Shown here one piece after another: positions 47,819 through 59,600 of a DNA stretch of 64,000 nucleotides (position 1 is its first letter; each line of letters starts with the position of its first letter). The DNA is from Mangifera indica (Eukaryota; Streptophyta; Magnoliopsida; Sapindales; Anacardiaceae). The notes under the pieces are model-generated. The model saw only the letters and a program-made list of their open reading frames with translations. It had not been told where the DNA came from and searched no databases. Where the stretch lies: assembly GCF_011075055.1 (NCBI RefSeq), contig NC_058137.1, forward strand, positions 15,051,463 to 15,115,462, given 5' to 3'. Both the position numbers and the translations under genes were made by a program.

Positions 47819-48042
47819 GGCAAATTTCCTGTCTAAACATTTTTTGGGCAAAAATTTTGAATTTGACTTTTTTAAGCCAATCAAAGGTGGTTTACCAATT
47901 TTACCCATCCAAAACCAAAACCAAAACCAACCCAAACGCCATTCTCATTCTCGCCTAAACCTAGCCAGAAGAAAGCACACCACACCATTCACCGAGAGAA
48001 ACTTTGGCAACCCCCAGAAACAAGCCACAAATACACAAGCAA

Positions 48043-49722
48043 ATGGATGAAGAGGTAAGTGTTTTCCGTTTTATTGCAATCAATTTTGTCGGTTTTTGGT
48101 TTTCGGTTTTATTTGGATTGATTTGTTTGGCAGTTTTGTTCTTGTTTATTAGGCTGGCAGTTATGAGGTTTTTTGGCAATTTTTGGCTAACAGCATTAGG
48201 TTGTTAACGATTATTAGTCGACAGTTTTAGTGATATTTTGGTTGGTTTTTGTGTCGGAAGATGCCAAAAATTGCATGGGGATAATTTATTTGGTTTGTAT
48301 TATGGTGTAAAGTCGGTTTTATGGCTAGAAATGGAAGAAAATAGCATGTCGTACTGTTCACGCCACGCCACGCCATGCCCACACACATGCCCAGAAGGCA
48401 TGTGCCACGCCTACATGCCATGCCCACACACCTATTGCACTGTTCATAAAATATAAAAATTCGTTTATTTTATGTTTTTCTTTGAATTTATTTTTCTAAT
48501 TAATTGACGATCTGAAATTCATATTTGTAGACATTTTTAGTGAATGAAAGGCTTGAGGAGAGGAGATTTCACGATGTATACTATTTTAAGGTAATGATAA
48601 ACATCCATAGTCACAGAGACGTAGTACAACATGTTAGGGCCAAGCTAAATTGTGCCAAAAAAGAATTGTTTAGACAAATGTGCTTTAGCCAATCTTTGGA
48701 TCTTAAGGTACATCAGTATAGTGCAATCCTTATACACTGTGTGCTATTTTGACAAGTTAACAAGTGGCAATTGGGACAAGAATTATTATATGCAAGTATA
48801 TAATGATAAGGGGAACACCAAGGTTTCAAGGGATGTACTTCCTAGGTGCCACACATATGACAATCTAACCCAAGTATTTATGTCTCAATCATAGGGCAAC
48901 TGAGACGAGGATATGGTTAAATTAATTGTGTTGTATTTGCTTCATGTTGGGTTAATAGAAACATATAAGAGAAAAGTAGTTTTGGACTACATTTTATACT
49001 TAGTTGATGATTGACATGCTTTCAATAGGCTTCCATGGGGGAAAGTCGTATGGGCGATAACCTCTAAGTCAATTAGTTGAGCTATCCAAATTAGGTATAA
49101 GGATGCGTCGAGTAGACATTGACTGTATATAGAGGATATCCCATCATTAAAATTATATGTTAATGGGATATCAAGTATTACTTCAAGTAACCTTATATAT
49201 TGCATCATAATTTTTTTATGTATGATTATGCACTACAACTTTAAAATTATTAACTCAATAACCTTTTCATTAGATGCAATTGTGAATATATGAAACTCTA
49301 GGCAATCTAGGTATTTTCATGGATTGCAAGGCCAAAGACAAGCTCCTTCGGATGTTAAAAAGGTGAATCGCTAAGTGCTCAAACCAGAGCATGTCCACAT
49401 CATATTCAAGGCTTTTTTGGTATGTTATTGTCATTATTTTGCCATTTTTTAGTTTGAAACCATGGTTTTGTGTTATAACTTAGAATTTGTCACGTTTGAC
49501 TAGATGTCATGATTCTTATTTTGATTCCTACGTGGGAGGAAAAGGAGTCATCCTGATAGAGAGCATTGTTAGAATACATGGGTTATGTAGATGAACTTGA
49601 TGAGTATCATAGCCTTATTCCATCTCTCGGGGCCATCAATTCTGCTTATGGGGCCCTTTAACATACTCTTTATGGGGCCTAACAACATATGTATGTTCAT
49701 AGTCCATACATATCCAACTTAG
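48043..49722 (+). pseudogene. MULE-2 DUF1985 gene, interrupted by gypsy-2
   Basis: Exon 1 is ATG GAT GAA GAG (48043-48054) after a purine- and A-rich leader. The intron, GTAAGT to TTTGTAG (48055-48530), is phase 0. Exon 2 opens 'TFLVNERLEERRF' and contains DUF1985 landmarks: 'RQMCFSQSLDLK' (about 48668-48705), 'GNWDKNYYMQV' and, in broken frames at 48900-49040, 'DEDMVKLIVLYLLHVGL' and 'AFNRLPWGKVVW'. TGA at 48750 with a shift, plus later stops, end the frame. Its N-terminal half resembles the MULE-1 gene. No Ulp1 catalytic segment was found before the gypsy-2 insertion at 49723. Confidence 0.65.
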
Positions 49723-50700
49723 TGCATTTTCATCAAGACAATACAACAACACAAACTCAATTTTGGAAATTACTATTTATTTGACATAACAACAGTTTGT
49801 CTTTCAATTTTAACCCATCAATGACTTCCAAATCATGTAAATTATATATCATTGGAAAAAGCATTCAAAGAGCTTTCTAATGGTATATAATATCAACCAC
49901 AACTCAATCAACAAGATATTCAAAACTAGCTTCAAAGTTTGCTGGTAAAAACTAGAAATTGCAAAATCACACACTGTAAACAGTACCCGAGGCAAACAAC
50001 ACATTCAAATATTCACACTTTGGATTTCAAGGGTAACAATAAAATTAACCAAGGCATAAAAGAAAGTTCCACCAATCTTGGGGTCTTCCACCACTAATCT
50101 TCTACCAAGAATGATTAGATAAAGGAAAAAAGAAAAAAAGCCAACAAGCTTTCTTCAAATTTTCATTCAAGAGCAAAAAACCAACCTTTCTACAAAGCAT
50201 GACCACTTTATATAGAGAGTAAGTGGTGGCAAAAATATAAGTTTACATAGATTTTTAATAAAATAATGAGCTAGCCCTTGATTCACTCTAAACCACACAA
50301 AATAAGTCATGTCATACTCTCAATAAATACAATAAGACAAAATGTCACTATTATTTCCATAAAAAGTGGACTCTTGTCTCCTCCAAAGCTTTTCTTTCAT
50401 CTATTTTCGTCCAACTCTTCCAATTGGGTTTTGAGCACCTTTTTGGGCTTCAAAATAGAGTGATGGATGGCTGCAACTTCACTTGGGCTTCAAAGGAAGA
50501 CTTCTTGGGGACCTATTAGATCATAAGAGTTTTGGATGCAAGTAATAGCATTACACCCATAAGCAAAGGTGGGCCAAGGTCGAAAAAGGCAATGAATCTT
50601 TGGGCTTGCATGGAGGTAATTCTTCATTCTCAATGGTAGCTTGAGCCAAATAGAGATTTGCTAGAGACTTGGAAGCTAGAGTTGGAGAAATGGCTAAACA
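49723..50700 (-). repeat. gypsy-2 3' LTR, 978 bp
   Basis: On the plus strand it starts TGCATTTTCATCAAG and ends CTAAACA. It differs from the other LTR by scattered substitutions and lacks the 55-bp duplication found there. Confidence 0.85.
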
Positions 50701-50701
50701 T

Positions 50702-50717
50702 TATTCCCCCCCACCCC
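50702..50717 (-). promoter_or_regulatory. gypsy-2 polypurine tract
   Basis: The reverse complement, CCGGGGGTGGGGGGG, is next to the 3' LTR. Confidence 0.8.
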
Positions 50718-51850
50718 CGGATTGAGAAGGATTTGCTCTTAAGCCCTCAAGGTGGTTATCTTCTATGTATAGTGAAAGATCTCCAACGTTGAAGGTGGTT
50801 GAGACTCCTCCCATTTCATTCGAAAGATTCACCTTGTATACATTGTCATTCACCCTCACAAGCATTTCAAATGGTCCATCAGCCCTTGGAGCTAGCTTAC
50901 TCCTTCTCTTGCTTGGAAATCTATCTTTTCTCAAATGTACTTAAACCAAGTCACTAGGTTTGAAAATGGATCGCTTCCTATGCTTGTTGACCTTCTTCTT
51001 GTGAGCTTCATTGGTCTTCAAGATTTGAAATTTGATGGATTCATGGAGTTTCTTCATGGTAGTAGCTTTCTCCTTGGCTTTCTTATGAACTTGCACATCA
51101 AGAGGTAAAAAAGTTAGATCTAAAGGAGTTAAAGGATTAAGACCATACATTACCTCAAATGGAGAGTGTTCGATTGTAGTGCTTGGACTCCTATTGTATG
51201 CAAATTCAGCTTAGGCAAACTTCAAATCCCAATCTCTCAAGTGTTTATTGACCATGGTTCTTAAAATGGCTCTTAAGGTTCTATTGGTCGCTTCAGTTTG
51301 GCCATCCATTTGCGGGTGATGGGAAGTGCTAAACATGAGTTTAGTGCCCAATTTTCTCTACAAAGTCCTCCAAAAATGGCTTAAGAATTTGGTATCCCTA
51401 TCTGAAACTATGGTTCTAGGGATTCCATGAAGTCTCACCACTTCTTTGAAGAATAAGTCAACCATTTTGCTTGCATCTTCAGTCTTGGTGCATGGTAAGA
51501 AGTGAGCCATTTTGGAAAACCTATCAACCACCACCATTATTGCATCCTTCCCTCTTTAAGTTCTAAGAAGAGCTACCACAAAATCCATGCTAAGATTTTC
51601 CCAAAACTGCTCCGGAATTGGCAAAGGCATGTAAGAACCAGCGTTGAAATGAGATTTGGACCTTTGACAAGTGCCACACCTTGCTACAATGGCTTGGACG
51701 TCACCAACCATATTAGGCCAATAAAAATGTTCCTTAAGCATATCCAAGGTTTTATTTATGCCAAAATGACCTGCCAACCCACCACCATGTGTCTCCCTAG
51801 TGAAAAGCTCTCTAAAAGAACCCTTAGGGATGCATAATTTGGTTCCTTTG
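50718..51850 (-). pseudogene. gypsy-2 integrase
   Basis: From right to left: the HHCC region ('MAGHFGINKTLDML...CGTCQRSK', 51777-51650), the start of the core ('ENLSMDFVVAL', first catalytic Asp), the other core segments in broken frames at 51550-51200, then 'YGLNPLTPLDL' (51150) and the GPF-like module 'RADGPFEMLVRVNDN' (50900). Stops lie near 51555 and 50941. Family role: integration of the cDNA. Confidence 0.8.
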
Positions 51851-51949
51851 AAGAGGAAACCATCTTAGACAGTGTAATCTTCATAAGCACCCATTGAACA
51901 CTTCTTCAAGATCTCTCCAAGTTTTTCATCTTCATGATAATAATCTTTC

Positions 51950-52641
51950 ATGGGTTAAAAGCCAAGGACTAGTGCATCAAGTATGGATAATAGATAATGT
52001 CTCCTTGATAGTGCATCAACAACTACATTAGAAGCTCCTTGCCTATAGAAAGAAACAAAATAGAAGGATTGAAGGAATTCTACCCATTTAGCATGCCTTG
52101 TACTTATCTTTTGTTGGCTGCTAAGAAACTTCAAAGCTTGATGATCTAAATGGAAAACAAATTGCTCAGGCCTTAAGTAATGGCTCCAATGATCTAAGGC
52201 CCTAACAATAGCATAAAATTCTTTATCATAGGTAGAATATCTTCTTTTTGTATAATTAAGTTTCTCACTAAAATAAGTTATGGGTCTTTTAGCTTAGGTG
52301 AGGACTGCCCCAATGCCAACTCCACTAGCATCACACTCCATTTCAAATACTTTATCAAAGTTAGGTAAGGCTAGGATGGGGGCTTCACATAACCTCTTTT
52401 TAATCTCCTCAAATACTTTGGTGGCTATCGTGGACCATTCAAACTCATTCTTCTTCATGCATTCAGTGATGGGAGCCATGAGAGTGTTAAAATTAGGCAT
52501 AAAACGCCTATAGAAAGAAGCAAGGCCATGGAAGCTCTTTACTTTAGTAAAAGTCTTCGGTTGGGGCCAAGTTTTAATGGTTTCTACCTTGGATTGATCT
52601 ACTTGGATGCTATCTTTGGAAACAACATATCCAAGGAACAC
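51950..52641 (-). pseudogene. gypsy-2 RNase H
   Basis: Connection domain ('[15 protein letters not shown]'), RNase H ('[15 protein letters not shown]', first Asp near 52320), then past a stop at 52294 'YFSEKLNYTKRRYSTYDKEF' (catalytic Glu) and 'LDHQALKFL' (Asp, about 52145). Catalytic residues appear retained; the frame is broken by a TAA/TAG at about 52294. Confidence 0.8.
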
Positions 52642-52644
52642 AAC

Positions 52645-53240
52645 TTAGTCTACAAAGAATTCATACTTCTCTTCCTTTGCATACAACTTATTATTTCTTA
52701 ACACATCAAAGACACTCCTCAAGTGCAAGACATGATCATCACAAGTTTTGTTATATACTAATATGTTATCAAAGTACACAACAACAAAAGAGCCAATGAA
52801 AGGTTTGAGTACCTCATTCATAAGCCTCATAAAGGTGTTTGGGGCATTTGAAAGGCCAAAGGGCATAACCAACCATTCATATAAGCCTCTTTTAGTCTTG
52901 AAAGTTCTCTTCCATTGATCTATTTCTTTCATCCTTATTTGATAGTAGCCACTCCTTAGAACAATTTTGGAGAAGACACAAACACCATGTAACTCATCAA
53001 GTATGTCATTAAGTCTGGGGATGGGATACATTTACTTGATGGTTATATGTTAATAGCTCTACTATCCACACACATCCTATATGAGCCATCTTTCTTAGGA
53101 ACAAGTAGGGCTGGAATGGAACATGAACTCATGTTAGGCCTTACAAAGCCCTTTTCAATCAATTCTTCCATTTGCCTTTACAACTCTTTAGTCTTCATGG
53201 GATTGCATCTATAGGCTGGCTTATTGGGCAATAGTGCACC
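52645..53240 (-). pseudogene. gypsy-2 reverse transcriptase
   Basis: The N-terminal part, '[20 protein letters not shown]' (about 53105-53045), ends at a stop; then an open run of 128 codons from 53031. '[12 protein letters not shown]' is intact. The catalytic box reads Y-F-D-N (about 52790-52780) in place of Y-F-D-D, and the following Ser reads Asn. Both are G-to-A changes on the coding strand, and loss of the second Asp should abolish polymerisation. Confidence 0.85.
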
Positions 53241-53750
53241 TGGAACCAAGTCAATTTGATGTTCAATGCCTCTTATAGGAGGGAGGTCGGATGGAAGCTC
53301 TAGTTGGAACACATATTTAAATTTGGCTAAGAGAGGTTAAATTAAGAGGTGTGTTTCTTTCTTCTCGTGTTTGATCTCCCCTTCAAGTATAAGTAATGCA
53401 AAGACAGGTTGCAAACTTAAAAGGGCCTTTTCTACTTATTGTCTATTCATATACATACTCTCCTTTCTAGCTTCTTTTCCTTTGATAGTCTTATTAGCTT
53501 CTTGAGGACTAAGAGGTAGCAAAGTAATGGTCTTCCTTTTGAGTTTGAAGGAATAAGTGTTCCTTTTACCATTATGAGTCACTTCTCTATCAAATTGTCA
53601 AGGTCTCTCTAGCAATAAATGACATGCATTCATAGGAACTACATCACACACAATCTCATCTTGGTAATGTTTGCCAATAGAGAAGGAAACAAGTACTTGT
53701 TTGGCTAATTAAAGGCTGGTCTAATTGCTCAACCATTAGAGCTTATATGG

Positions 53751-53936
53751 TCAAGGATGAGGTATGGTAGACAATCCAAGTTTCTCCACTAATGTAGATA
53801 AAGCCACATTTGCACAACTTTCACTATCTATAATCAAAGAACACACCTTGCCTTCAATGGTGTATCTTGATTGAAAAATTTGGAGTCTTTGTTCCTCATA
53901 TGGAAAGGACTTGGAATGCAATGCTCTTTTAATCAC
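53751..53936 (-). pseudogene. gypsy-2 protease fragment
   Basis: 'SLIIDSESCANVALSTLVEKLGL'-type segment in a 61-codon frame. The active site D-S-G reads D-S-E (GGA to GAA), which should inactivate it. 53241-53750 continues in broken frames toward RT. Confidence 0.75.
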
Positions 53937-55000
53937 TAATATCTCTCTTCATCAGCCCTTTGCATGACCTCCTCTTCTTCTTCTTCGGCAGCTTTATTTT
54001 CATAGCCATAATCTTCATTTTCTTCATCTTCTTGAAAAGATTCTTCAATAGCTTGAATCTCCATCAATGACAAAGCTCTCCTATTTGGGCATTCGGTTTG
54101 GAAGTGTCCATAGGTTTGGTATTTGAAGCACTTTTTATTGGAAAGATCAAGTTTTCCCATCTTTGGTTTGTTCTTGTTAGGTTATACCACCTTTTTTTTC
54201 CTTTTCTCTTTAGAAGTGGTTTCAGCAACCTTATAGTTGGATGGGGAACCCTTTTGAAAGGTGGTTCCTTTGTTGAAATGAGGACTTTTGGAAGATGAAG
54301 TCCTTTTGGTAAATGGCTTGGCATCCGTGGACTTCATGACCTTCTTTTGCTTCTCCACCTTAATAGCTAACTTACAAACATCTTCAAAAGTTCAATATGG
54401 TTGCAGCTTCGCCATATGAGCAATGTATTGGTTTAAGCCACCAATAAATCTTGCAATGGCTTGCTCTTTCACTTCCGATAACTCACTATTCATTAACAGC
54501 TTCTCAAACTCCCTTATGTAATGTTATACTACATCACTTCCTTGTTTAAGGGTGTGTAGCTTAAGGTAAAAATCTTGTTTATGGTTGTCCGAGAGAAATC
54601 TTCTCTTCATAAGCTTCTTTAGTTTCTCCCAAGATCTCACTCTATCTTTATCGTCCCTTTCTCTTTGCTTCTTGAGATTTTCCCACCACAAGGATGCATA
54701 ATCCTTGAATTTCAAGATGGCAAACTTACATTTCTTCCCATCTGAATAGCCCTTATATTCAAAACTCTCTCAATAGCATGTAACCAATCAATAAAATCAT
54801 CTAGACTCATGCTCCCTTCAAATTCTGAAATTTTAATCTTTAAACCCCTATTATCATCCTTTTCTCTCCTAGGTGGTCTCTCTTGTTCTTCCTCACTTGA
54901 GTCATCATGAATTATCAATTCCTCTCTAGTATGTCTAAGAGGAGGAGGGAAAGGTCTAATATGTCTTCTTGGTGATGTAGTTGGGTTAGGTGAGGTGGAG
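53937..55000 (-). pseudogene. gypsy-2 gag
   Basis: Gag domain: 'LKIKISEFEGSMSLDDFIDWLHAIERV' type segment at 54850-54745 and 'YASLWWENLKKQRERD' at 54700-54650. The zinc knuckle at 54137-54090 reads C-F-K-Y...H...C, so the second Cys is Tyr (TGT to TAT). A Glu-rich stretch (54040-53950) precedes the protease. Frameshifts near 54720 and 54520. Confidence 0.8.
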
Positions 55001-55422
55001 GAGGGGGTATTTGGCCTTGTGTTGAAGTTTGGGGTTGTGAAAGGGTGTCTAGCCTTGAGTGAGGGTCAAGTCTCTCATCATTTGCATCATTTGATTCATT
55101 TGGTCCCCAATGGCCTTAAGTTCTCTTTTGACCTCATCTTTTAATGTCATGTGGGCAAATTCCCAAGGATGAAGAAATGAGGAGGATAAGGATGAAGTTA
55201 TTTTATAAGACATTTTTAGTAATGGCCAGTGGGTAAAGGCTAATGGTTATAAGTGTTTAAAAGTTATGGGGAGTATTGGTAAGTGTTTAAGTTAAGAAAG
55301 GTTTGTGTTTAAGACAAATTAAAGTTTTGTGAACAGTAACTTTATTGTAAACAGTGAATTCCGACGGTGAACAGTAGCTTCCAAAGGCAAAAATCACTTA
55401 ACAAATCACACAAACACCCTAG

Positions 55423-55439
55423 GCTCTAATACCAAGTGG
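55423..55439 (-). promoter_or_regulatory. gypsy-2 primer binding site
   Basis: The reverse complement, TTGGTATTAGAGCC, follows the LTR end within a few bases and matches initiator tRNA-Met with one C-to-T change. Confidence 0.85.
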
Positions 55440-56487
55440 TGCATTTCTATCAAGATAATGCAACAACACATAAACTCAATTCTGAAAATTACTATTTATT
55501 TGACATAACAACAATTTGTCTTTCAATTTTAACCAATCAAATGACCTCCAAATCATGCAAATTATATATCATTGGAAAAGGCATTCAAAGAGTTTTCTAA
55601 TGGTATATAATGTCAACCACAACTCAATCAAAAAGGCATTCAAAGAGCTTTCTAATGGTATATAATGTCAACCACAACTCAATCAATAAGACATTCAAAA
55701 CTAGCTTCAAAGTTTCCTAGTAAAAACCGAAAATTGCAAAATCACACATTGTGAATAGTATCCGAGGCATACAATACACATTCAAATCTTTACACTTTGG
55801 ATTTCAAGGGTAACAATAAAATTAACCAAGGCATAAAGGAAAGTTCCACCAACCTTGGGATCTTCCACCACCAATCTTCCAACAAGAATGATTAGATAAA
55901 GGAAAAGAGAAAAAAAGCCAACAAGCTTACTTCAAATTTTCATTCAAGAGCAAAAAACCAACCTTTCTACAAAGCATGACCACTTTATATAGAGAGTAAG
56001 TGGTGGCAAAAATATAAGTTTACATAGATTTTTAATAAAATAATAAGCTAGCCCTTGATTCACTCTAAACCACACAAAATAAGTTATGCCATACTCTAAA
56101 TAAATGCAATAAGACAAAATGTCACTATTATTTCCATAAAAGGTGGACTCTTGTCTCCTCTAAAGCTTTTCTATCATTTATTTTCGTCCAACTCTTCCAA
56201 TTGGGCTTTGAGCACCTTTTTAGGCTTCAAAATGGAGTGATGGATGGCTACAACTTCACTTGGGCTTCAAAGGAGGACATCTTGGGTCTTTAGGACTTAC
56301 TAGATCATGAGAATTTTGGATGCAAGTAATAGCAATGTATCCATAAGAAATGGTGGGCCAAGGTGGAAAAAGGCAATAAATCTTCGAGCTTGCATGAAGG
56401 TAATTCTTCATTCTTAATCGTAGTTTGAGCCAAATAGAGATTTGCTAGAGACTTGGAAGTAGAGTTGGAGAAATGGTCGAAAATACA
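55440..56487 (-). repeat. gypsy-2 5' LTR, 1048 bp
   Basis: Plus strand TGCATTTCTATC to AAAATACA. Contains a 55-bp tandem duplication at 55581-55690 that accounts for most of the length difference to the 3' LTR. Confidence 0.85.
55581..55690. repeat. 55-bp tandem duplication in one gypsy-2 LTR
   Basis: GCATTCAAAGAG...CAACTCAATCAA occurs at 55581 and again at 55636; only one copy is present in the 3' LTR at about 49865. Confidence 0.92.
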
Positions 56488-58375
56488 TTACAATTGGTAT
56501 CCCTTATTGATCAATAGGTTAACCCTCTAGTTTGCATATTGCTCACCTAGTTTGCAGATTCGATTGCATAGTCCACCGGTCTTCGTATATGGTCCCCAAA
56601 CTTGCATTAGGTCCTTTGTCTTATAATAATATTGGTCGATTTAAGGATCTACTATGTGGGTTTATGGATTCAGTGGAGCAACATCATGGAGAGTTCGATG
56701 AGCATTTCACGTTAATAGATTTATGGTACATGGGGCTTAAAGGTAAATACGAGACGCTTGAAGCTAGATTTGTCTAGTAACAATGCACGAGATCTTAAAC
56801 ATTAATAGGAATGGGCCTACAATGAATTGGAAAGTTCTGAAATGAACTGTCCTAAGTTAACCCACTAGGACCAACCCTCATATCATTACCACCATCACCA
56901 CTACCATTATCATCACTATCATTGTTAGCACCATCATCATAACCACTATAGTCTTGTTCATTCGATTGAAAATCATCTATTGAAACATTGCCCATCTTAA
57001 AACATCTCTTGAGTGTGCTCCATAATGGTTTTAGTGTTTTACTCTTTCACCATATGCCCAATCTCGAGAAGGAGCAATCAAGCCTATCTCAGTCTTAATA
57101 CTGTCATGATACAAGTTGACATTTACCCTGTCATCTTCAAGCATACTTTTTGGTTACGTCTCACAATATATGTTATCCAAAGAATGAAGTTTATTCATGG
57201 TTGGGGATGACTGAACACTTGGCTATGGTTGGGGATGTTGTTGTTCATAGTTCATTCTGACTTCTTTAGAGCTTGTAATCACACTAAGAAATAATGGATT
57301 CCTTTTACATGCCTTTCATAGTTGCATTGTAATTTGAATATCGTAGTAATTCTTTGAAAATTATGACAAATTATTAGAGGTGGTTGGGTTTTGCATATAA
57401 ATTTTTACATCATTGCAACTTTGATTGATACTCAAGTAAGAACACACTGTCATGATACAAGTTCACATTCGCCTTGTCATTTTCAAGCATACTTTTCGAT
57501 TGCATCTCACAATATATGTTATCCAATGAGTGAAGTTCATTCATGGTTGTTGTTCATAGTTCATTCTGACTTCTTTAGAGCTTGTAACCACACTAAGAAA
57601 TAATGGATTCATTTTGCGTGTTTTGGATAGTTGCACCGTAATCTGAATATCATAGTCATTCTTTGAAAATTATGACAAATCATTGGAGGTGGTTGGATTA
57701 TGCATATAAAGTTTTACATCATTACAACTTTGATTGATACTTAAACAAGAACACACTGTTTCTACGAATCCATACTAATTTATTTTTACGTCAATTAATA
57801 CCCATGTCTAAACCCCACCAATCTATTTTGAAGTGTTATCAACTACAACAACTTGTTGCCCACCATATTTGAGTATATATATTACCTTAACCATTTTCTT
57901 GTAAAACATAAATTCAATTAAAAAAAAAAGAATATTACAACTAACCCATATAAACTTTGAAATAACATTACGCATACATGCATAGCATTTTTTAAGAAAA
58001 TTACAGTTTTAGTTTTCCTTTGATCTGGACACCAAAACTTATTCGACTTTGAAAAATACAATAGATATGGACTATCTACAAGTAATGTTTACTTATTTTA
58101 ACTTCCAACAAACAAACAAAAAAAAATCACATTCTCTTAAAAAATCAACATAATCTAATTGTCAAAAGCTTAAATTTATCAACACTAACACAAACAAACG
58201 AAAAATTTTTATTTATATAGATATAAGTCAAAATACTTACTTGGAATGTGATGATATTGTAGGAGAAACAAAACTATTAAGAAATGTGTTTGCCATTTGT
58301 TGTGTTGGGAGGAAATAGTGAAGGAGAAGATATTATAAAGGGAAAGAGTGTTCTTAGTAGAAAATATGGGGTTTG
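56488..58375 (+). mobile_element. MULE-2 right part
   Basis: An 81-codon frame at 56532-56777 follows the gypsy-2 insertion and may be the next part of the DUF1985 gene; I recognise no domain in it. 56880-56960 is a run of ACC/ATC triplets. 57101-57757 is a large tandem duplication. From 57780 to the end the sequence is AT-rich. Confidence 0.5.
57101..57757 (+). repeat. Tandem duplication, period about 346 bp
   Basis: Copies start CTGTCATGATACAAGTT at 57101 and 57447. The second is about 35 bases shorter, missing 'GACTGAACACTTGGCTATGG'-type sequence. Confidence 0.88.
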
Positions 58376-58436
58376 CTTAAAAAAGTAAAAGTCAAATTTG
58401 TCTGTCTAAAAATATATAGGCGGGAAAAAATTTGCC

Positions 58437-59402
58437 ATTAATGGGTTAATCAATTGAGCCAATGCTTGCCTTGGGTTTGATTATGATTTTAATAGTGTTT
58501 TGATGCATGTTAAAATGAATGTGTGTGTTTGTAGCGGACTAGAAAAAATTTATGTTAAAAAGTCAATAGTTTGCTAGTATTTAAATTAATTTTCTAGTTT
58601 AATTTCTATTTTTTTTATAGATGTGATAATTTCTAATCTAATTTTCTAGTGCCAATATGTGTTTTTTTTTTTTTTTTGTGATGATTGTTAAGAGAACAAT
58701 TAAATTTGATCAATAATTGATTCTTTTGTTATTGACAATCAAAAGCAAATGTGTTAATAAATGAACACAACTTGGCACGAACAATTTCATGTTTAATGTG
58801 TATTTTACAACTACAACCAACTCACCTATTCAATTAAGGACCTATTGTATAATGCATAAGATTTAGTCTCATTCCCTTTAAAACAATAATCATATTGAAG
58901 TAGCACTTTCAAATAAATTGTTATATTGAATTGATTTTCTAATTTAAATTATTTTTGTGATAAATGTTAAGTTTTGGTTAATACACATAATTATTTATCC
59001 TTGTATTGTCATTTGTTTTCATTATGTACTCTTTATGGTTTTGCATGCACCTGTTAGTTGTATACAATGTTCTAGCATATATGAGTTCCCCGTGCATGTC
59101 AATTGTTGGTAGGTGTTTTTTATTTGTCCAATTTATAATTAGTTATGTAAAGTTTTCTCATGCAAACATAATTTGCAGAGTAATAAAACACAAAACATGA
59201 GAAACACAATCCCAAGGGTCAATAGTTAATTATGTATGTAAAGAGAAAAGTTCATAAACCTTTACACTTTTTTCTCTTTAAATTCTCCCTAAATCTATCT
59301 CGGGTTGAAAAAGCCTCATTCATAAACTCTATGAGGCCTTACTCATCCACATAAGGGCTCATGACAACAAGGAGAAGCGGAAGTGTTAACCTTTGATAGC
59401 AG
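58437..59402. other. AT-rich DNA between MULE-2 and copia-3
   Basis: No gene recognised; poly-T runs near 58610 and 58660. The 64-codon frame near 59006 is hydrophobic and has no recognisable domain. Confidence 0.5.
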
Positions 59403-59579
59403 TGTTAGACTATATTTAAAATATATGATTTCTTATATTGAAATATATCCCAAACATATGTTTTCCTATAATGGAATATTAGTTTTCCCGTTATACATTA
59501 TTGTATATTTATGCTTCCTTATATAAAATTTATGTATTATTCAAATAATTGTATATACTAGAAATACAATTTATTCACA
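59403..59579 (+). repeat. copia-3 5' LTR, 177 bp
   Basis: TGTTAGACTATAT to TTATTCACA, directly followed by a primer binding site. Short LTRs with TGTTAG starts are common in copia elements. The partner LTR is not recognised. Confidence 0.7.
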
Positions 59580-59587
59580 TTTTATCA

Positions 59588-59600
59588 TGGTGTCAAAGCC
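59588..59600 (+). promoter_or_regulatory. copia-3 primer binding site
   Basis: TGGTGTCAAAGCC differs from TGGTATCAGAGCC at two positions. Confidence 0.75.

Larger units (their letters stand above)
49723..56487 (-). mobile_element. gypsy-2: Ty3/gypsy element, minus strand, nested in MULE-2
   Basis: Two LTRs (49723-50700 and 55440-56487) flank gag, protease, RT, RNase H and integrase reading leftward, with a primer binding site at 55423-55439 and a polypurine tract at 50702-50717. The integrase tail ('LAPRADGPFEML', 'TFNVGDLSLY') places it among the plant chromovirus-like gypsy elements; I would not go further. No matching target duplication is visible. Confidence 0.9.
47819..58436 (+). mobile_element. 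MULE-2: Mutator-like element with a DUF1985 gene, split by gypsy-2
   Basis: The left end, GGCAAATTTCCTGTCTAAAC, pairs with the reverse complement of the right end (GGCAAATTTTTTCCCGCC). Both continue to 'AATTTGACTTTT.TTTTTTAAGC', giving inverted ends of roughly 60-65 bases with a gap. Flanks are ATTAATTTT and ATTAATGGG, six of nine bases alike, possibly a decayed target duplication. Without gypsy-2 (49723-56487) it is about 3.85 kb. I see no transposase, so it would depend on another MULE. Confidence 0.7.

Noticed and set aside
49723..56487. Target-site duplication for gypsy-2
   Set aside because: The five bases on each side (CTTAG and TTACA) do not match.
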